Source: Bdellovibrionales bacterium
Lineage (GTDB): Bacteria > Bdellovibrionota > UBA1018
Assembly (NCBI GenBank): GCA_018266355.1
Contig: JAFEAP010000029.1
Coordinates: 326,305-390,304, forward strand
Direction of reading: 5' to 3'
Length of the DNA: 64,000 nt
Shown here: positions 7,498-15,793 of the stretch, one piece after another
Layout: each line of letters opens with the position of its first letter
Numbering within the stretch: position 1 is the first letter of the stretch
Translations under genes and position numbers: made by a program
The notes under the pieces: generated by a model
The model's database searches: none
Told to the model about the DNA's origin: nothing
Seen by the model: the letters and a program-made list of their open reading frames with translations, nothing else

Positions 7498-8435
7498 GGG
7501 CGTTCGGACGGCGGGACCTCGGTTGGCTCGCGATTTTCTTCGTCGCGATCGGCGCGTCGCTCGCGATCGGCGCGACCCGCGATCTCGATTGGGCGTGGAT
7601 CCTCGAACTTCGCGTCCCGCGCACGGTCCTCGCGCTCGCGGTCGGCGCCGCGCTTTCGGTGGCGGGCGCCGTGCTCCAGGCGTTTTTCAAGAACCCGCTC
7701 TGCGAACCCTATACCCTCGGGGTTTCCTCGGGGGCGACGCTCGGCGCGGTCATCGGATCGACGCTCGGGCTGAACGCGCTTTTCTTCGGGCTTTCGCCCT
7801 CGGCGCTTTTCGGAGCGGTCGGATTTTCCGGGATCCTGCTCGCGGTTTCTCGCAGCCGACGCGTTTCGGCTTCGACCCTCCTTCTCGTCGGCGTGATGCT
7901 CGGGTTCCTCGGTTCGAGTTTCGTCGCGGTCTGGATGGCGATCGGCGACCCGATGGGCGTCCAGTCCGCGATCGGCTGGCTCCTCGGGGACCTTTCGCGA
8001 GCCGAGGGCGCGAACGCGTGGATCACCCTCGCGATCGTCGTCGCGGTCACCGGGGCGCTTTACGCCGACCATCGGAGTCTCGACGCGCTCCTCGTCGGGG
8101 AAGAAGAGGCGAACGCCGTCGGCGTCGATCTCGCGGGCCTTCGGACGCGTGCGATCCTCTGGACCTCGATCCTCGTCGCGGTCGCGGTCAGCCTCTCGGG
8201 GATGATCGGATTCGTCGGTCTCGTCGTTCCTCAGCTCGTGCGCGGGAGCGGCAGCACGCTTCACCGCCGCGTCTTGCCGGTCTGCGCGCTCGCCGGCGGA
8301 ACGGTGCTCGTGATCGCGGATACGATCGCTCGAAGCGTAATCGCGCCCTACGAGCTTCCGGTCGGAGTCGTCACCGCGATCGTCGGCGCGCCGTTCTTCA
8401 TCGCGATCCTGCTTCGGAAGCGAGGTGCCGCGTGA
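7494..8435 (+). CDS. FecCD/BtuC-family ABC permease
   Basis: A 313-aa inner-membrane permease of the BtuC/FecCD type. Family features include LRVPRTVLALAVGAALSVAGAVLQAFFKNPLCEPYTLGVSSGA (about 37-80), a later GEEEANAVGVDLAGLR coupling region that contacts the ATPase, and GFVGLVVPQLVR. The start is a GTG overlapping the stop of the binding-protein gene (GTGA). Together with neighbours it forms a complete importer for a metal chelate. Confidence 0.9.
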   Translation: MRAFGRRDLGWLAIFFVAIGASLAIGATRDLDWAWILELRVPRTVLALAVGAALSVAGAVLQAFFKNPLCEPYTLGVSSGATLGAVIGSTLGLNALFFGLSPSALFGAVGFSGILLAVSRSRRVSASTLLLVGVMLGFLGSSFVAVWMAIGDPMGVQSAIGWLLGDLSRAEGANAWITLAIVVAVTGALYADHRSLDALLVGEEEANAVGVDLAGLRTRAILWTSILVAVAVSLSGMIGFVGLVVPQLVRGSGSTLHRRVLPVCALAGGTVLVIADTIARSVIAPYELPVGVVTAIVGAPFFIAILLRKRGAA

Positions 8436-9181
8436 CGATCGAGATCGAAGGCGTTTCGCTCGCTCTCGGAGGTCGCAAGGTCCTCGACGACCTCCGCCTC
8501 GTTTTCGAGCCGGGAAAGATTTGGGGTCTCATCGGGCCGAACGGGGCGGGGAAGTCGACGCTTCTGAGGCTCCTGAACGGGCGCTTCCCCGAGTTCACGG
8601 GCGCGGTGCGGATCGGCGGCGAAGATTTGCGCGGCTTCTCCCCGATCGAACGCGCGGGGCTGATCACCTACGTCGGCGCCGATCTCGAGACCGATTTTCC
8701 GCTCACCGTCGAGGAATACGTCGCGCTCGGCGCGTTTTCCCTCCCGCGCGAAAAGCGGCCCGAGGTCGCGTCGATCCTCGAAACGACGGGAAGCTCGGCT
8801 CTCTACGGTCGGTACCTTTCCGACCTTTCGAGCGGCGAGCGTCAGCGGGTCCACCTCGCGCGGGCGCTGCTTCAGGGATCGAAATGGATCTGCCTCGACG
8901 AATCGCTCTCCCGCCTCGACTTGCACCATCAGGCGAGGATGGGCACCCTCCTGCGCGAGTTCGCGGCGAAAGGGATCTCCTTCCTTTTCGTTTCGCACGA
9001 CCTGAATTTCACGACCGACTGGGCGGACGCCTGCGTTCTTCTTCGCGGGGGTCGGCTCGTCGCGAACGGTTTGACCGCGTCGGTGGTGAACGCCGAAAAC
9101 CTGCGCGCGCTCTATCCCGACGCCGACCTCGTCCTCACGCCGCATCCGGTGAGCGGGGCGATGAAGGTCTATTTCCGTTAG
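8432..9181 (+). CDS. BtuD/FecE-type ABC transporter ATPase
   Basis: A 249-aa ATPase: Walker A GPNGAGKST (about 36-44), signature LSSGERQRVHLARAL (about 131-145), Walker B KWICLDESLSRLD with Glu after Asp, and the switch histidine in FLFVSHD. The Walker B is CLDE-SLSRLD, slightly unlike the usual DEPTNHLD. It starts at a GTG overlapping the permease stop. It closes the plus-strand operon and its stop overlaps that of the convergent acetyltransferase. Confidence 0.92.
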   Translation: MTIEIEGVSLALGGRKVLDDLRLVFEPGKIWGLIGPNGAGKSTLLRLLNGRFPEFTGAVRIGGEDLRGFSPIERAGLITYVGADLETDFPLTVEEYVALGAFSLPREKRPEVASILETTGSSALYGRYLSDLSSGERQRVHLARALLQGSKWICLDESLSRLDLHHQARMGTLLREFAAKGISFLFVSHDLNFTTDWADACVLLRGGRLVANGLTASVVNAENLRALYPDADLVLTPHPVSGAMKVYFR

Positions 9182-9639
9182 CGCGGGTCCGAAGGGATCG
9201 GATTGGCGAGGAGCGACCGGCCGAAGTCGCGGAATCCGAGTCGGCGGTAAAGGTCGCGCGCGCGGGGATTGTGGCCGGTGACTTCGAGACGGACCGCGGT
9301 CAGCCCTTCGCGGGCGCACTCGTCCAGCGCGTAACGGATCGCGGCCGAACCGTAACCGCGCGATCGGCATTCCGCTCGGACGAAGAGTTCGTCGACGAAC
9401 GCCTCCCGACCTCCGAACTCGAAACTGAATCCGAAAGTCAGCGCGAGGTAACCGACGACCGTCGAGTCCTCGATCAACCAGAGGCGTCCGAACGCGGGTT
9501 CGGAAAGGAAAAGGCGGATCGCCGACTCGGCCCGAGCGGCGTCGTAGGGCAGGTGATCGCTCTCGTAGTAGAGCGGAAAAAGTTCAAGCAGCGTCGGCAG
9601 GTCGGCGAGGGTCGCCCGCCGGAACGAGGGCGCGCTCAA
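9178..9639 (-). CDS. GNAT-family N-acetyltransferase
   Basis: A 153-aa GNAT protein: N-terminal FRRATLADLPTLLELF, central strand pair ending VDELFVRAECRSRGYGSAAIRYA (acetyl-CoA pyrophosphate loop of the R/Q-x-x-G-x-G/A type), then VRLEVTGHNPRARDLYRRLGF. The start is a TTG overlapping the rnhA stop (TTGA at 9639-9636), so the two genes are translationally coupled. Substrate unknown. Confidence 0.85.
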   Translation of the reverse strand: MSAPSFRRATLADLPTLLELFPLYYESDHLPYDAARAESAIRLFLSEPAFGRLWLIEDSTVVGYLALTFGFSFEFGGREAFVDELFVRAECRSRGYGSAAIRYALDECAREGLTAVRLEVTGHNPRARDLYRRLGFRDFGRSLLANPIPSDPR

Positions 9640-10376
9640 TCGCCCGCCTTCTTCGGATCCCGCACGCCCCATTCGGCGAGGATCTTCGGTTCGTCGCCCG
9701 CGGACATCGCTTTCTTGAACTTCGCCCCGGGCCGACCTTTCACGCGCGCCTCGCACGATTTCCAGTCGGTGTGCCGTTCGAGGACGCCGTTCACGAGACT
9801 CAAGTAAGAGAACGCCGCCTTCTTTTCTTCCTTCGGCCGCATCTCGGGCAGCGACGTGTCCTCGGGAATGTCGTAGATCGCGTGGTCGTATTTCAGGAGC
9901 GGGCCGACGTAGAGGTCGACGTATCGCCCCTGCGCGAAGCCGGTCGCGATCGCGTCCACGCGCTCGTTTCCCGGAGTGCCGATGTGACCGCGCACGTAGT
10001 GCCATTCGACTTTCGGTTTCCGTGCGGCGGTCAGGCGGACGAGTTCTTTCCAGAGCTCTTGGTTCGCGACGTCTTTTCCTTCCGCCGTCTTCCATTCTTT
10101 CTTCCGCCACCCCCAAACCCACTGCGTGATCCCGCGGATCACGTAGGTCGAGTCGGTATAAACGCTCACCCCTCCGTCGAAATCACGCACCGAGTCGAGC
10201 GCGCGAATCGTCGCGAGGAGTTCCATCTCGTTGTTCGTGACTTGACGCCCTTTGCCGCCGAGCTCGACGATTCGACCTTCGGGATAGGCGATAACCGCTC
10301 CCCAGCCTCCCGGGCCCGGATTGCCGGAGCAGGCGCCGTCGGTAAAAATGACAAGGTTTTGACGCTCTTCGCCCAT
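9636..10376 (-). CDS. rnhA: Ribonuclease HI with C-terminal viroplasmin-like domain
   Basis: RNase HI cuts RNA in RNA:DNA hybrids. Residues 8-150 are a full catalytic domain with metal ligands Asp13, Glu50 (NNEMEL), Asp75 (TDS) and Asp141, and the flexible His131. Residues about 189-236 (YLSLVNGVLERHTDWKSCEA, then VKGRPGAKFKK) match the caulimovirus viroplasmin / RNase H1 hybrid-binding domain, which in eukaryotic and many bacterial RNases H1 is N-terminal. Here it is at the C-terminus after a charged linker. Total 246 aa versus about 155 for E. coli RnhA. Confidence 0.93.
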   Translation of the reverse strand: MGEERQNLVIFTDGACSGNPGPGGWGAVIAYPEGRIVELGGKGRQVTNNEMELLATIRALDSVRDFDGGVSVYTDSTYVIRGITQWVWGWRKKEWKTAEGKDVANQELWKELVRLTAARKPKVEWHYVRGHIGTPGNERVDAIATGFAQGRYVDLYVGPLLKYDHAIYDIPEDTSLPEMRPKEEKKAAFSYLSLVNGVLERHTDWKSCEARVKGRPGAKFKKAMSAGDEPKILAEWGVRDPKKAGD

Positions 10377-10583
10377 CGCCTCTATATCTTCTCCGGTTCG
10401 AGCCGGTCGCGTTCCGTTATTCCCGGAGTGTACGCGACCTGAGGCTTTCTGCCCACCCCGGCTTGTAAAGTCCGATTCTCTCGGGAAGACTAATACTTAC
10501 CCCTTCGTGTCGCGGATCAGGATGGTCCGTTCGGGGGTCCAGCGGTCTCGGTGTCTCGCCCATGGAAGGGAAGTAGAGGTCTC
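10377..10583. promoter_or_regulatory. Divergent intergenic region, rnhA / outer-membrane barrel
   Basis: The 207-bp gap between divergent starts. It must hold promoters for both directions. TTGTAA and TAATAC are visible near 10464 and 10492 but their spacing is too long for a standard promoter pair, so no promoter is assigned. Confidence 0.25.
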
Positions 10584-11957
10584 GTGGTGAAATTCAAACA
10601 GAAGTCTAAAACGGCTCTTCGTCTCTGCGCCTGCGTAATTCTTTTCGCGCTCGCGCCGATTAAAAATGTTTTAGCGACCGGATTGATCAAGCTCGATGCG
10701 AACGGCTTCATGCGCCGTTCGGAAGATCGCGCGGATAGTTCGTCCACGCTCTCCGTCGGCCCCGACATCGACAGCCGCGGCAAGATCGCCGAAGGAAAGC
10801 TCGATCTCCAAGCCATCATCCAAGTCTCCGACACGAAGAACCTGACCGTCGACAAGAACGCGTTTACCGTCGAGGCGTCGAACGCCTACTTCGCGACTTC
10901 GAAGCAGATGGTGAACCACCACCAGATCACGATCGGCCGACGCCTCTACGACTGGTCGAAGTTCGACGACGAATGGCAGTTCGGCACCTACTCGCCGCGG
11001 TTCATTTGGGATCCGATGCGCCCGCAGACGATCGGCCTCACCGGATTCTTCTACACTTACGAGAGCCGGCATTGGCGCGCGCTCGCCTACGCGTCTCCGA
11101 TCAACATCCCTGAACGCGGATACCCGATGCGCGAAGAGAACGGTAAGCTCGTCTCGACGAACCCGTTCGGCCCGGTCTATCCGGAGTCGGCCGTCATCGC
11201 GAAGAAGGACATCCCGATCAACTACACGATCGACTATCCGCCGATGAACGAACTCGTCGCGAATCCGGGGGCGATGATCTCGACCCGCTATTCGACCGAG
11301 GAGAACGGCAAAGGGATCTGGGCGCAGGGCATGTACGGTTACATGCCGGTCCACCAGCCGAATCTCGCGATCGAACCGGCGTACATCCTCCAGAAGGACG
11401 AGATCGACGTCACCGTTCACCCGGAGATCCAGAAACACCACCTGCTCACGTTCGAGACGGGCATCGAGCGTTCGAAGGCCGCGATCTGGGCCTCGATCAC
11501 GAAGGAGATTCCGACCTCGCGCGATATTCCCTCGGGTTGGGTCGGAATGAATTCCGAACCCGCGATGATCTACTCCGCGGGCGGAAACGTGATGCTCGGC
11601 CGGAAATTCAACCTGAACGGCGCCTACATCTTCGTCGACGAGAGGACTTCTCCGGAAGTGGAGAACCAGGACTTCACCGTCGACCTCGGATCCCGTTTCC
11701 AGTACCACCGGGCCGCGAAGTCTTCGCTCAGCTTTTTCGGAAGCGAGCGCATGACGTACACGCTCGGTTTCCTCGCCGATCTCGAGAAAGAATCGCAGTT
11801 CGCGAGTCTCGACATCACCTACCGCATTCAGCGTAAGGACAATGCGTTGACCCTGAACCTGGGCAGCGACTTCTTTGCCTCCTCGACCGGTAAAGGCTAC
11901 ATCGGCCAGTACCAAGGCAACGATCGCTTCAGGGCAGGGATCAGCTATGCCTTTTAG
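10584..11957 (+). CDS. Putative outer-membrane beta-barrel protein
   Basis: About 457 aa. I start at the GTG at 10584 because AGAGGT lies just upstream and it gives a normal signal peptide (VVKFKQKSKTALRLCACVILFALAPIKNVLA); another GTG at 10551 is possible. The mature part alternates amphipathic strands with turns, is rich in aromatic residues, and ends with RAGISYAF, a C-terminal aromatic typical of outer-membrane barrels. No family is named with confidence. The next gene starts inside its 3' end, so barrel and EF-hand lipoprotein are coupled. Confidence 0.7.
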   Translation: MVKFKQKSKTALRLCACVILFALAPIKNVLATGLIKLDANGFMRRSEDRADSSSTLSVGPDIDSRGKIAEGKLDLQAIIQVSDTKNLTVDKNAFTVEASNAYFATSKQMVNHHQITIGRRLYDWSKFDDEWQFGTYSPRFIWDPMRPQTIGLTGFFYTYESRHWRALAYASPINIPERGYPMREENGKLVSTNPFGPVYPESAVIAKKDIPINYTIDYPPMNELVANPGAMISTRYSTEENGKGIWAQGMYGYMPVHQPNLAIEPAYILQKDEIDVTVHPEIQKHHLLTFETGIERSKAAIWASITKEIPTSRDIPSGWVGMNSEPAMIYSAGGNVMLGRKFNLNGAYIFVDERTSPEVENQDFTVDLGSRFQYHRAAKSSLSFFGSERMTYTLGFLADLEKESQFASLDITYRIQRKDNALTLNLGSDFFASSTGKGYIGQYQGNDRFRAGISYAF

Positions 11958-14274
11958 ACGGATGACGCGTAAAGGAACGCTGCGGTTCCTCACCTCGGGC
12001 TGCTTCCTCGTCGCCGCGATCGTCGGCCTCTTCGCTTGCGGCTCGAAAAAACCGGCCGAGCGAACGCTGCTTCCGGGCCGGGACATGGGTTGCTACGATA
12101 AGCTCGGCGACCGCGTCACGAGATTCTTCGCCGGCGCGATCGAGGACGCCGAGTGGCAGGACACGTTCGACTGCGTGAACGACCAACTCACGTTCTTCAA
12201 GAAATACGTCCGCGGCGAAGCGCCCGAAGGCTATAACCAATCCGACATCGGCGCGCTCGTCCGGAAATTCCTCATCGTGAACCGCCCGATCTCGGACGCG
12301 TTCATCTCCTCGATCTTCGACATCAAGGCTTCCGTCTTCGGCGGTTCGGCGAACGTCATCACCCCGAAGGAGATCGACGAATTCCTGAACTTGAGCGAAG
12401 TCGTGCGCCGGGAGTCGAGCGCGCTCCTCCCGCGTCTCCAGGCGAAGCGCCGTTCGCCGAACAGCGCGAACCTCCTCGGCCTCGCCGATCAGGTGAACGT
12501 TTTCGGCACCCGGATCGCGACCTATCTCCGTACGCTCCACGGATCGATCGACGTGAAGAAGGAATCCTTCCTCCCGTTCGCGCGCGAGCTCATCGCGCTC
12601 CACGGCGGCGATCCGACGCTCGTCGATCGTTACGGCGACTTCATCCGGAACCTGAAGGTCGTCGTCTCGGGCGGCACCTCCGAAGTGATCGAAGCCGGGA
12701 ACTGGGCGAACCTGATCCAGCAGGGAGCGGCCTTCGGCGGCCTCCTCTTCGCGTATCGCGACATGGAGGCCCAGAACTTCGCCGCTCCCGGAGAGATGGA
12801 TGCGTTCGAGATCGAACTCGCCCGCCGGGCCCAGGTCGCGATCAACCAGGTCATCCGGCTGCACGGGACCGGCATTCCGCTCGAGGTCTTCGACCCGGTG
12901 ATCGACACCGTGCCGTGGGACGCGCTGACGAAAGAGAAGCGCGAAGCGATCAAGCACGACCTCCGTCCGATCATCGCGCGCGCCCTCAAGGGCGGCGTTC
13001 CCGGGTGGTTGACCGCGAGCGCGGTCGCGACCGTGATCGACCTTTTCGAGTCCGGCATGAAGAAGCAGATCCACATCCGCCGGATCTTCGCGACGATTCC
13101 GCCTTCGCCCGATACGAAGGGATTCGAAGCCGCCGCGCGGAAGTACCTCGATTCCTTCTCTCCCGCCGGCGTTCCGACGAACGACCGGGCGGACGTGAAC
13201 GCGCTCATCGCGATCGCGAAGAGTTACGTCGGCCTTTTCCCGGACGGCACCGGCCAGATGCTCTTCACGAACGCGATGCGGGACGCTCGCACGGAAAACC
13301 ACATGGTGCGCATGTCGTGGTTTCGCACGCTCATGCAGCACGTCTTCTCGGTCTACGCGAGCGGGCCGACCGACGCGAACGGACGGAAGCTCGCCCAGTC
13401 CTCGGATCTCGAGAACTTGACCGAGGATTTCTACCAAGTCCTCCTCCAGTGGAAGATGGCCCATCCGGAGATGACCCGGAAAGAAATGGCCGAGAAGCGT
13501 TTCCGGGAGGCGAATCTCTTCATGCCGGTTTCGAACGGCGACCTTTACATGGACGACGTCGAAGGGACGTACTACCTCGCGTTCCTCTTTTCGGCGGGGG
13601 CGTTCTCGAGTTCGGTCTTCAGCGGCGTCACGCACAACGCCCGCGACTGGTCGGCGTGTCCGATCACCGGCAAGGACGAGCTCGATCAGGACGCGGTCGA
13701 CGCGAGCTGCTTCCGGAGCGTTTACTTCGGCCATCCCGACGTGTTTTGGGCGAATTTCCCGGGACTGCAGAAGGCCTACGCGGGTATGAACGGCGATCAG
13801 CGCGCGGAACTCGCGCGTTCGATGGAAACCGCGGCCCGGCGGGGCGGCTATAACGAAAAACCGATCGGCCCGTACGACGTCGATTCGTTCGCCGCGCTTC
13901 CGCATTACGTCGAGGACATCATGGCGAACTTCGACGGGAACAAGGACGACGTGCTCGATAAGAGCGAGATCCTCGACAAGGCCTACCCGATCTTCAAGAA
14001 GACGCTCGCCGGGGCCGCGCCCCAAGCGAAGTCGGATTTCCTCTTGAAAGGCATCCTCACGTACATCGTGAAGTACGGGAAAGCGCCGAGCGGGACGCTC
14101 GATCTGCTCGCCTGGTGCGCGCGCCTGCGCTTCACGAAGGTGAACGCCGATCGAGCCTCGCTTTACCGCGTGGTCGCGCTTCTTTCGGCGCCGCTCGAGA
14201 TGAGCAAGAACACGACGGGTTCGTCGTGGCCGGGCGGTTCGCCGAATCTCTTCCCGACGGTCGTCGCCCGCTGA
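11947..14274 (+). CDS. Large lipoprotein with EF-hand motif
   Basis: A 775-aa lipoprotein (lipobox LFAC after MTRKGTLRFLTSGCFLVAAI). It is mostly helical with no recognised globular family. Residues 663-674 make a canonical EF-hand loop: Asp663, Asn665, Asp667, a hydrophobic at 670, Asp671 and Glu674, so Ca2+ binding is likely. A CxxC-like pair is not seen, but Cys residues cluster at 620-640 (SACPITGKDE, DASCFRS). The ATG at 11947 has AGGG about 8 nt upstream and overlaps the barrel gene by 11 nt; ATG 11962 is an alternative. Coupling suggests it sits with the barrel at the outer membrane. Confidence 0.72.
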   Translation: MPFRRMTRKGTLRFLTSGCFLVAAIVGLFACGSKKPAERTLLPGRDMGCYDKLGDRVTRFFAGAIEDAEWQDTFDCVNDQLTFFKKYVRGEAPEGYNQSDIGALVRKFLIVNRPISDAFISSIFDIKASVFGGSANVITPKEIDEFLNLSEVVRRESSALLPRLQAKRRSPNSANLLGLADQVNVFGTRIATYLRTLHGSIDVKKESFLPFARELIALHGGDPTLVDRYGDFIRNLKVVVSGGTSEVIEAGNWANLIQQGAAFGGLLFAYRDMEAQNFAAPGEMDAFEIELARRAQVAINQVIRLHGTGIPLEVFDPVIDTVPWDALTKEKREAIKHDLRPIIARALKGGVPGWLTASAVATVIDLFESGMKKQIHIRRIFATIPPSPDTKGFEAAARKYLDSFSPAGVPTNDRADVNALIAIAKSYVGLFPDGTGQMLFTNAMRDARTENHMVRMSWFRTLMQHVFSVYASGPTDANGRKLAQSSDLENLTEDFYQVLLQWKMAHPEMTRKEMAEKRFREANLFMPVSNGDLYMDDVEGTYYLAFLFSAGAFSSSVFSGVTHNARDWSACPITGKDELDQDAVDASCFRSVYFGHPDVFWANFPGLQKAYAGMNGDQRAELARSMETAARRGGYNEKPIGPYDVDSFAALPHYVEDIMANFDGNKDDVLDKSEILDKAYPIFKKTLAGAAPQAKSDFLLKGILTYIVKYGKAPSGTLDLLAWCARLRFTKVNADRASLYRVVALLSAPLEMSKNTTGSSWPGGSPNLFPTVVAR

Positions 14275-14349
14275 TTCTCGGCCATTTTCCGCGGATAATG
14301 CGCCGCGCAGGGTAATATTCGCCCATTGTTGGGCCCTCCGACTTCGGTA

Positions 14350-14376
14350 GACTGAAGAGATTAGCTCTCTTTAGTC
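14350..14376 (+). promoter_or_regulatory. Leader hairpin upstream of the clostripain-like gene
   Basis: Arms 14350-14360 (GACTGAAGAGA) and 14366-14376 (TCTCTTTAGTC) pair over 11 bp with a single G-U wobble and a 5-nt loop TTAGC. It lies 38 nt before the ATG at 14414, ahead of GGAGGAG. It may regulate translation or stability, or attenuate transcription, although only a short T-run (CTTTT at about 14383-14387) follows. Function is inference. Confidence 0.4.
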
Positions 14377-14413
14377 CCTTGGCTTTTCGGCTGTCTCACG
14401 GAGGAGACCGTTC

Positions 14414-15643
14414 ATGAATCGCTCGACGAAGTCCTTGTCGCCATACGCCCTCGTTGTTCTCGGCGTCCTGTTCATGTCCGCGCCGCTCGCCTTCGCCGGC
14501 CGAACTTCGGCGAAAGTGGATAAGAAAGAGTGGGCGCTGCTCACCTACCTGAACGGCTTCAACAGCCTCGATAGCTTCGGTTACCTCGACATGAACGAGA
14601 TGGAGAAAGTCGGATCCACCCCGCGCGTTCACGTCGTCAGCCAGTGGGCGAGCTTGAAGACGAAGGAAGTCCATCGCGTCTACGTGAACAAGGATTCGGA
14701 TCCTTCGACCGTCACGAGTCCGGTCGTCGAGAACCTCGGGAAGATCGACATGGGCGATTACCGGAGCTTGATCGACTTCGTGAAGTGGTCCGTGAAGAAT
14801 TATCCGGCCGATCACTATTTCGTGAACGTGTGGAACCACGGGAACGGGTGGCACTTCACCGGGACGAAGAGCGTGCCCCCGAGCACGCGCGACCTCTCGT
14901 ACGACGACCTTTCCGGGAATAAGATCACGACCGAGCAGCTCGGCCAGGCGCTCGCCGAACTCTCCGCCGAGCTCGGGAAGAAAATTGACGTCTTCGGTTC
15001 CGATTCCTGCCTGATGGCGATGGCCGAAGTCGCCGGAGAAATGAAGGGCAGCGTCGGCCAATTCATCGGCTCCGAGGAAGTCGAACCGGCCGACGGGTGG
15101 CCGTACGACACGCTTCTCACGAAGTGGAACGCGGGCGGCGCGAAGTCGCCGGCGGACGTGGCGAACATCCTCACCCAGGTTTACGTCGATTCGTATAAGA
15201 ACGGCCAGGACGCGACGCTCTCGGGGATGGACCTCGCGAAGTACGGCCCGCTCGCCTCGGCGGTGCGGGATCTCGCCGACGCGATCAAGTCTGAGCCGGC
15301 TTCCGTCCGCCAGAAAATCCTTCAGGCGGTCGGTCGCACGCAGTCCTACACGAGCGACGACTATAAGGACCTCGGCGATTTCGTCGACGTGCTCGCGAAG
15401 GATACGTCGATCAACCTCCGGCCCGACATCCTCGCCGGCGTGAAGACGGCCTTGAAGGCGTTCGTGAACGCGAACCGCACGACGACGGCCATGGCGAAGT
15501 CCCAAGGCGTTTCGATTTGGTTCCCGGACTCGGCTTGGGAGTTCGGAACGTACAAGGAGCGCTACCGCGCGATGACGTTCAACCAGGACACCGGGTGGAT
15601 CGACGCGATCACGGCGACGCTCGGAGGGGCGAACCTCCTCTAG
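14414..15643 (+). CDS. Clostripain-family (C11) cysteine peptidase
   Basis: A 409-aa secreted protease with a signal peptide ending in LAFA (about residue 28). The C11 catalytic pair is visible: His142 in NVWNHGNGW and Cys199 in FGSDSCLMAMAEVA, preceded by Asp-rich strands. Clostripain enzymes cut after basic residues and often self-process. The C-terminal half keeps GVSIWFPDS, also usual in the family. It has a strong GGAGGAG ribosome binding site, a leader hairpin and its own terminator. It follows the barrel and EF-hand genes on the same strand after 139 bp. Confidence 0.9.
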   Translation: MNRSTKSLSPYALVVLGVLFMSAPLAFAGRTSAKVDKKEWALLTYLNGFNSLDSFGYLDMNEMEKVGSTPRVHVVSQWASLKTKEVHRVYVNKDSDPSTVTSPVVENLGKIDMGDYRSLIDFVKWSVKNYPADHYFVNVWNHGNGWHFTGTKSVPPSTRDLSYDDLSGNKITTEQLGQALAELSAELGKKIDVFGSDSCLMAMAEVAGEMKGSVGQFIGSEEVEPADGWPYDTLLTKWNAGGAKSPADVANILTQVYVDSYKNGQDATLSGMDLAKYGPLASAVRDLADAIKSEPASVRQKILQAVGRTQSYTSDDYKDLGDFVDVLAKDTSINLRPDILAGVKTALKAFVNANRTTTAMAKSQGVSIWFPDSAWEFGTYKERYRAMTFNQDTGWIDAITATLGGANLL

Positions 15644-15744
15644 TCCGGATCGGACGCTGCGGTCGGGCGGAGCCCGCCCACCCGCGGTCGAGCCTCGAAT
15701 ATGAGTTACCGGCCTCTGTCCGCGCGAGTCGCGGGCCGACGCTG

Positions 15745-15784
15745 AGAGGGCCCCGGGTGCTCAGGCATCTCGGGGCCTTTGTTT
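15745..15784 (+). terminator. Intrinsic terminator after the clostripain gene
   Basis: Stem 15745-15755 pairs with 15767-15777 (AGGGCCCCGGG / CTCGGGGCCTT, two G-U wobbles), 11-nt loop, followed by TTTGTTTTT. It ends about 10 bp before the stop codon of the convergent helicase gene. Confidence 0.8.
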
Positions 15785-15793
15785 TTCCATCGG

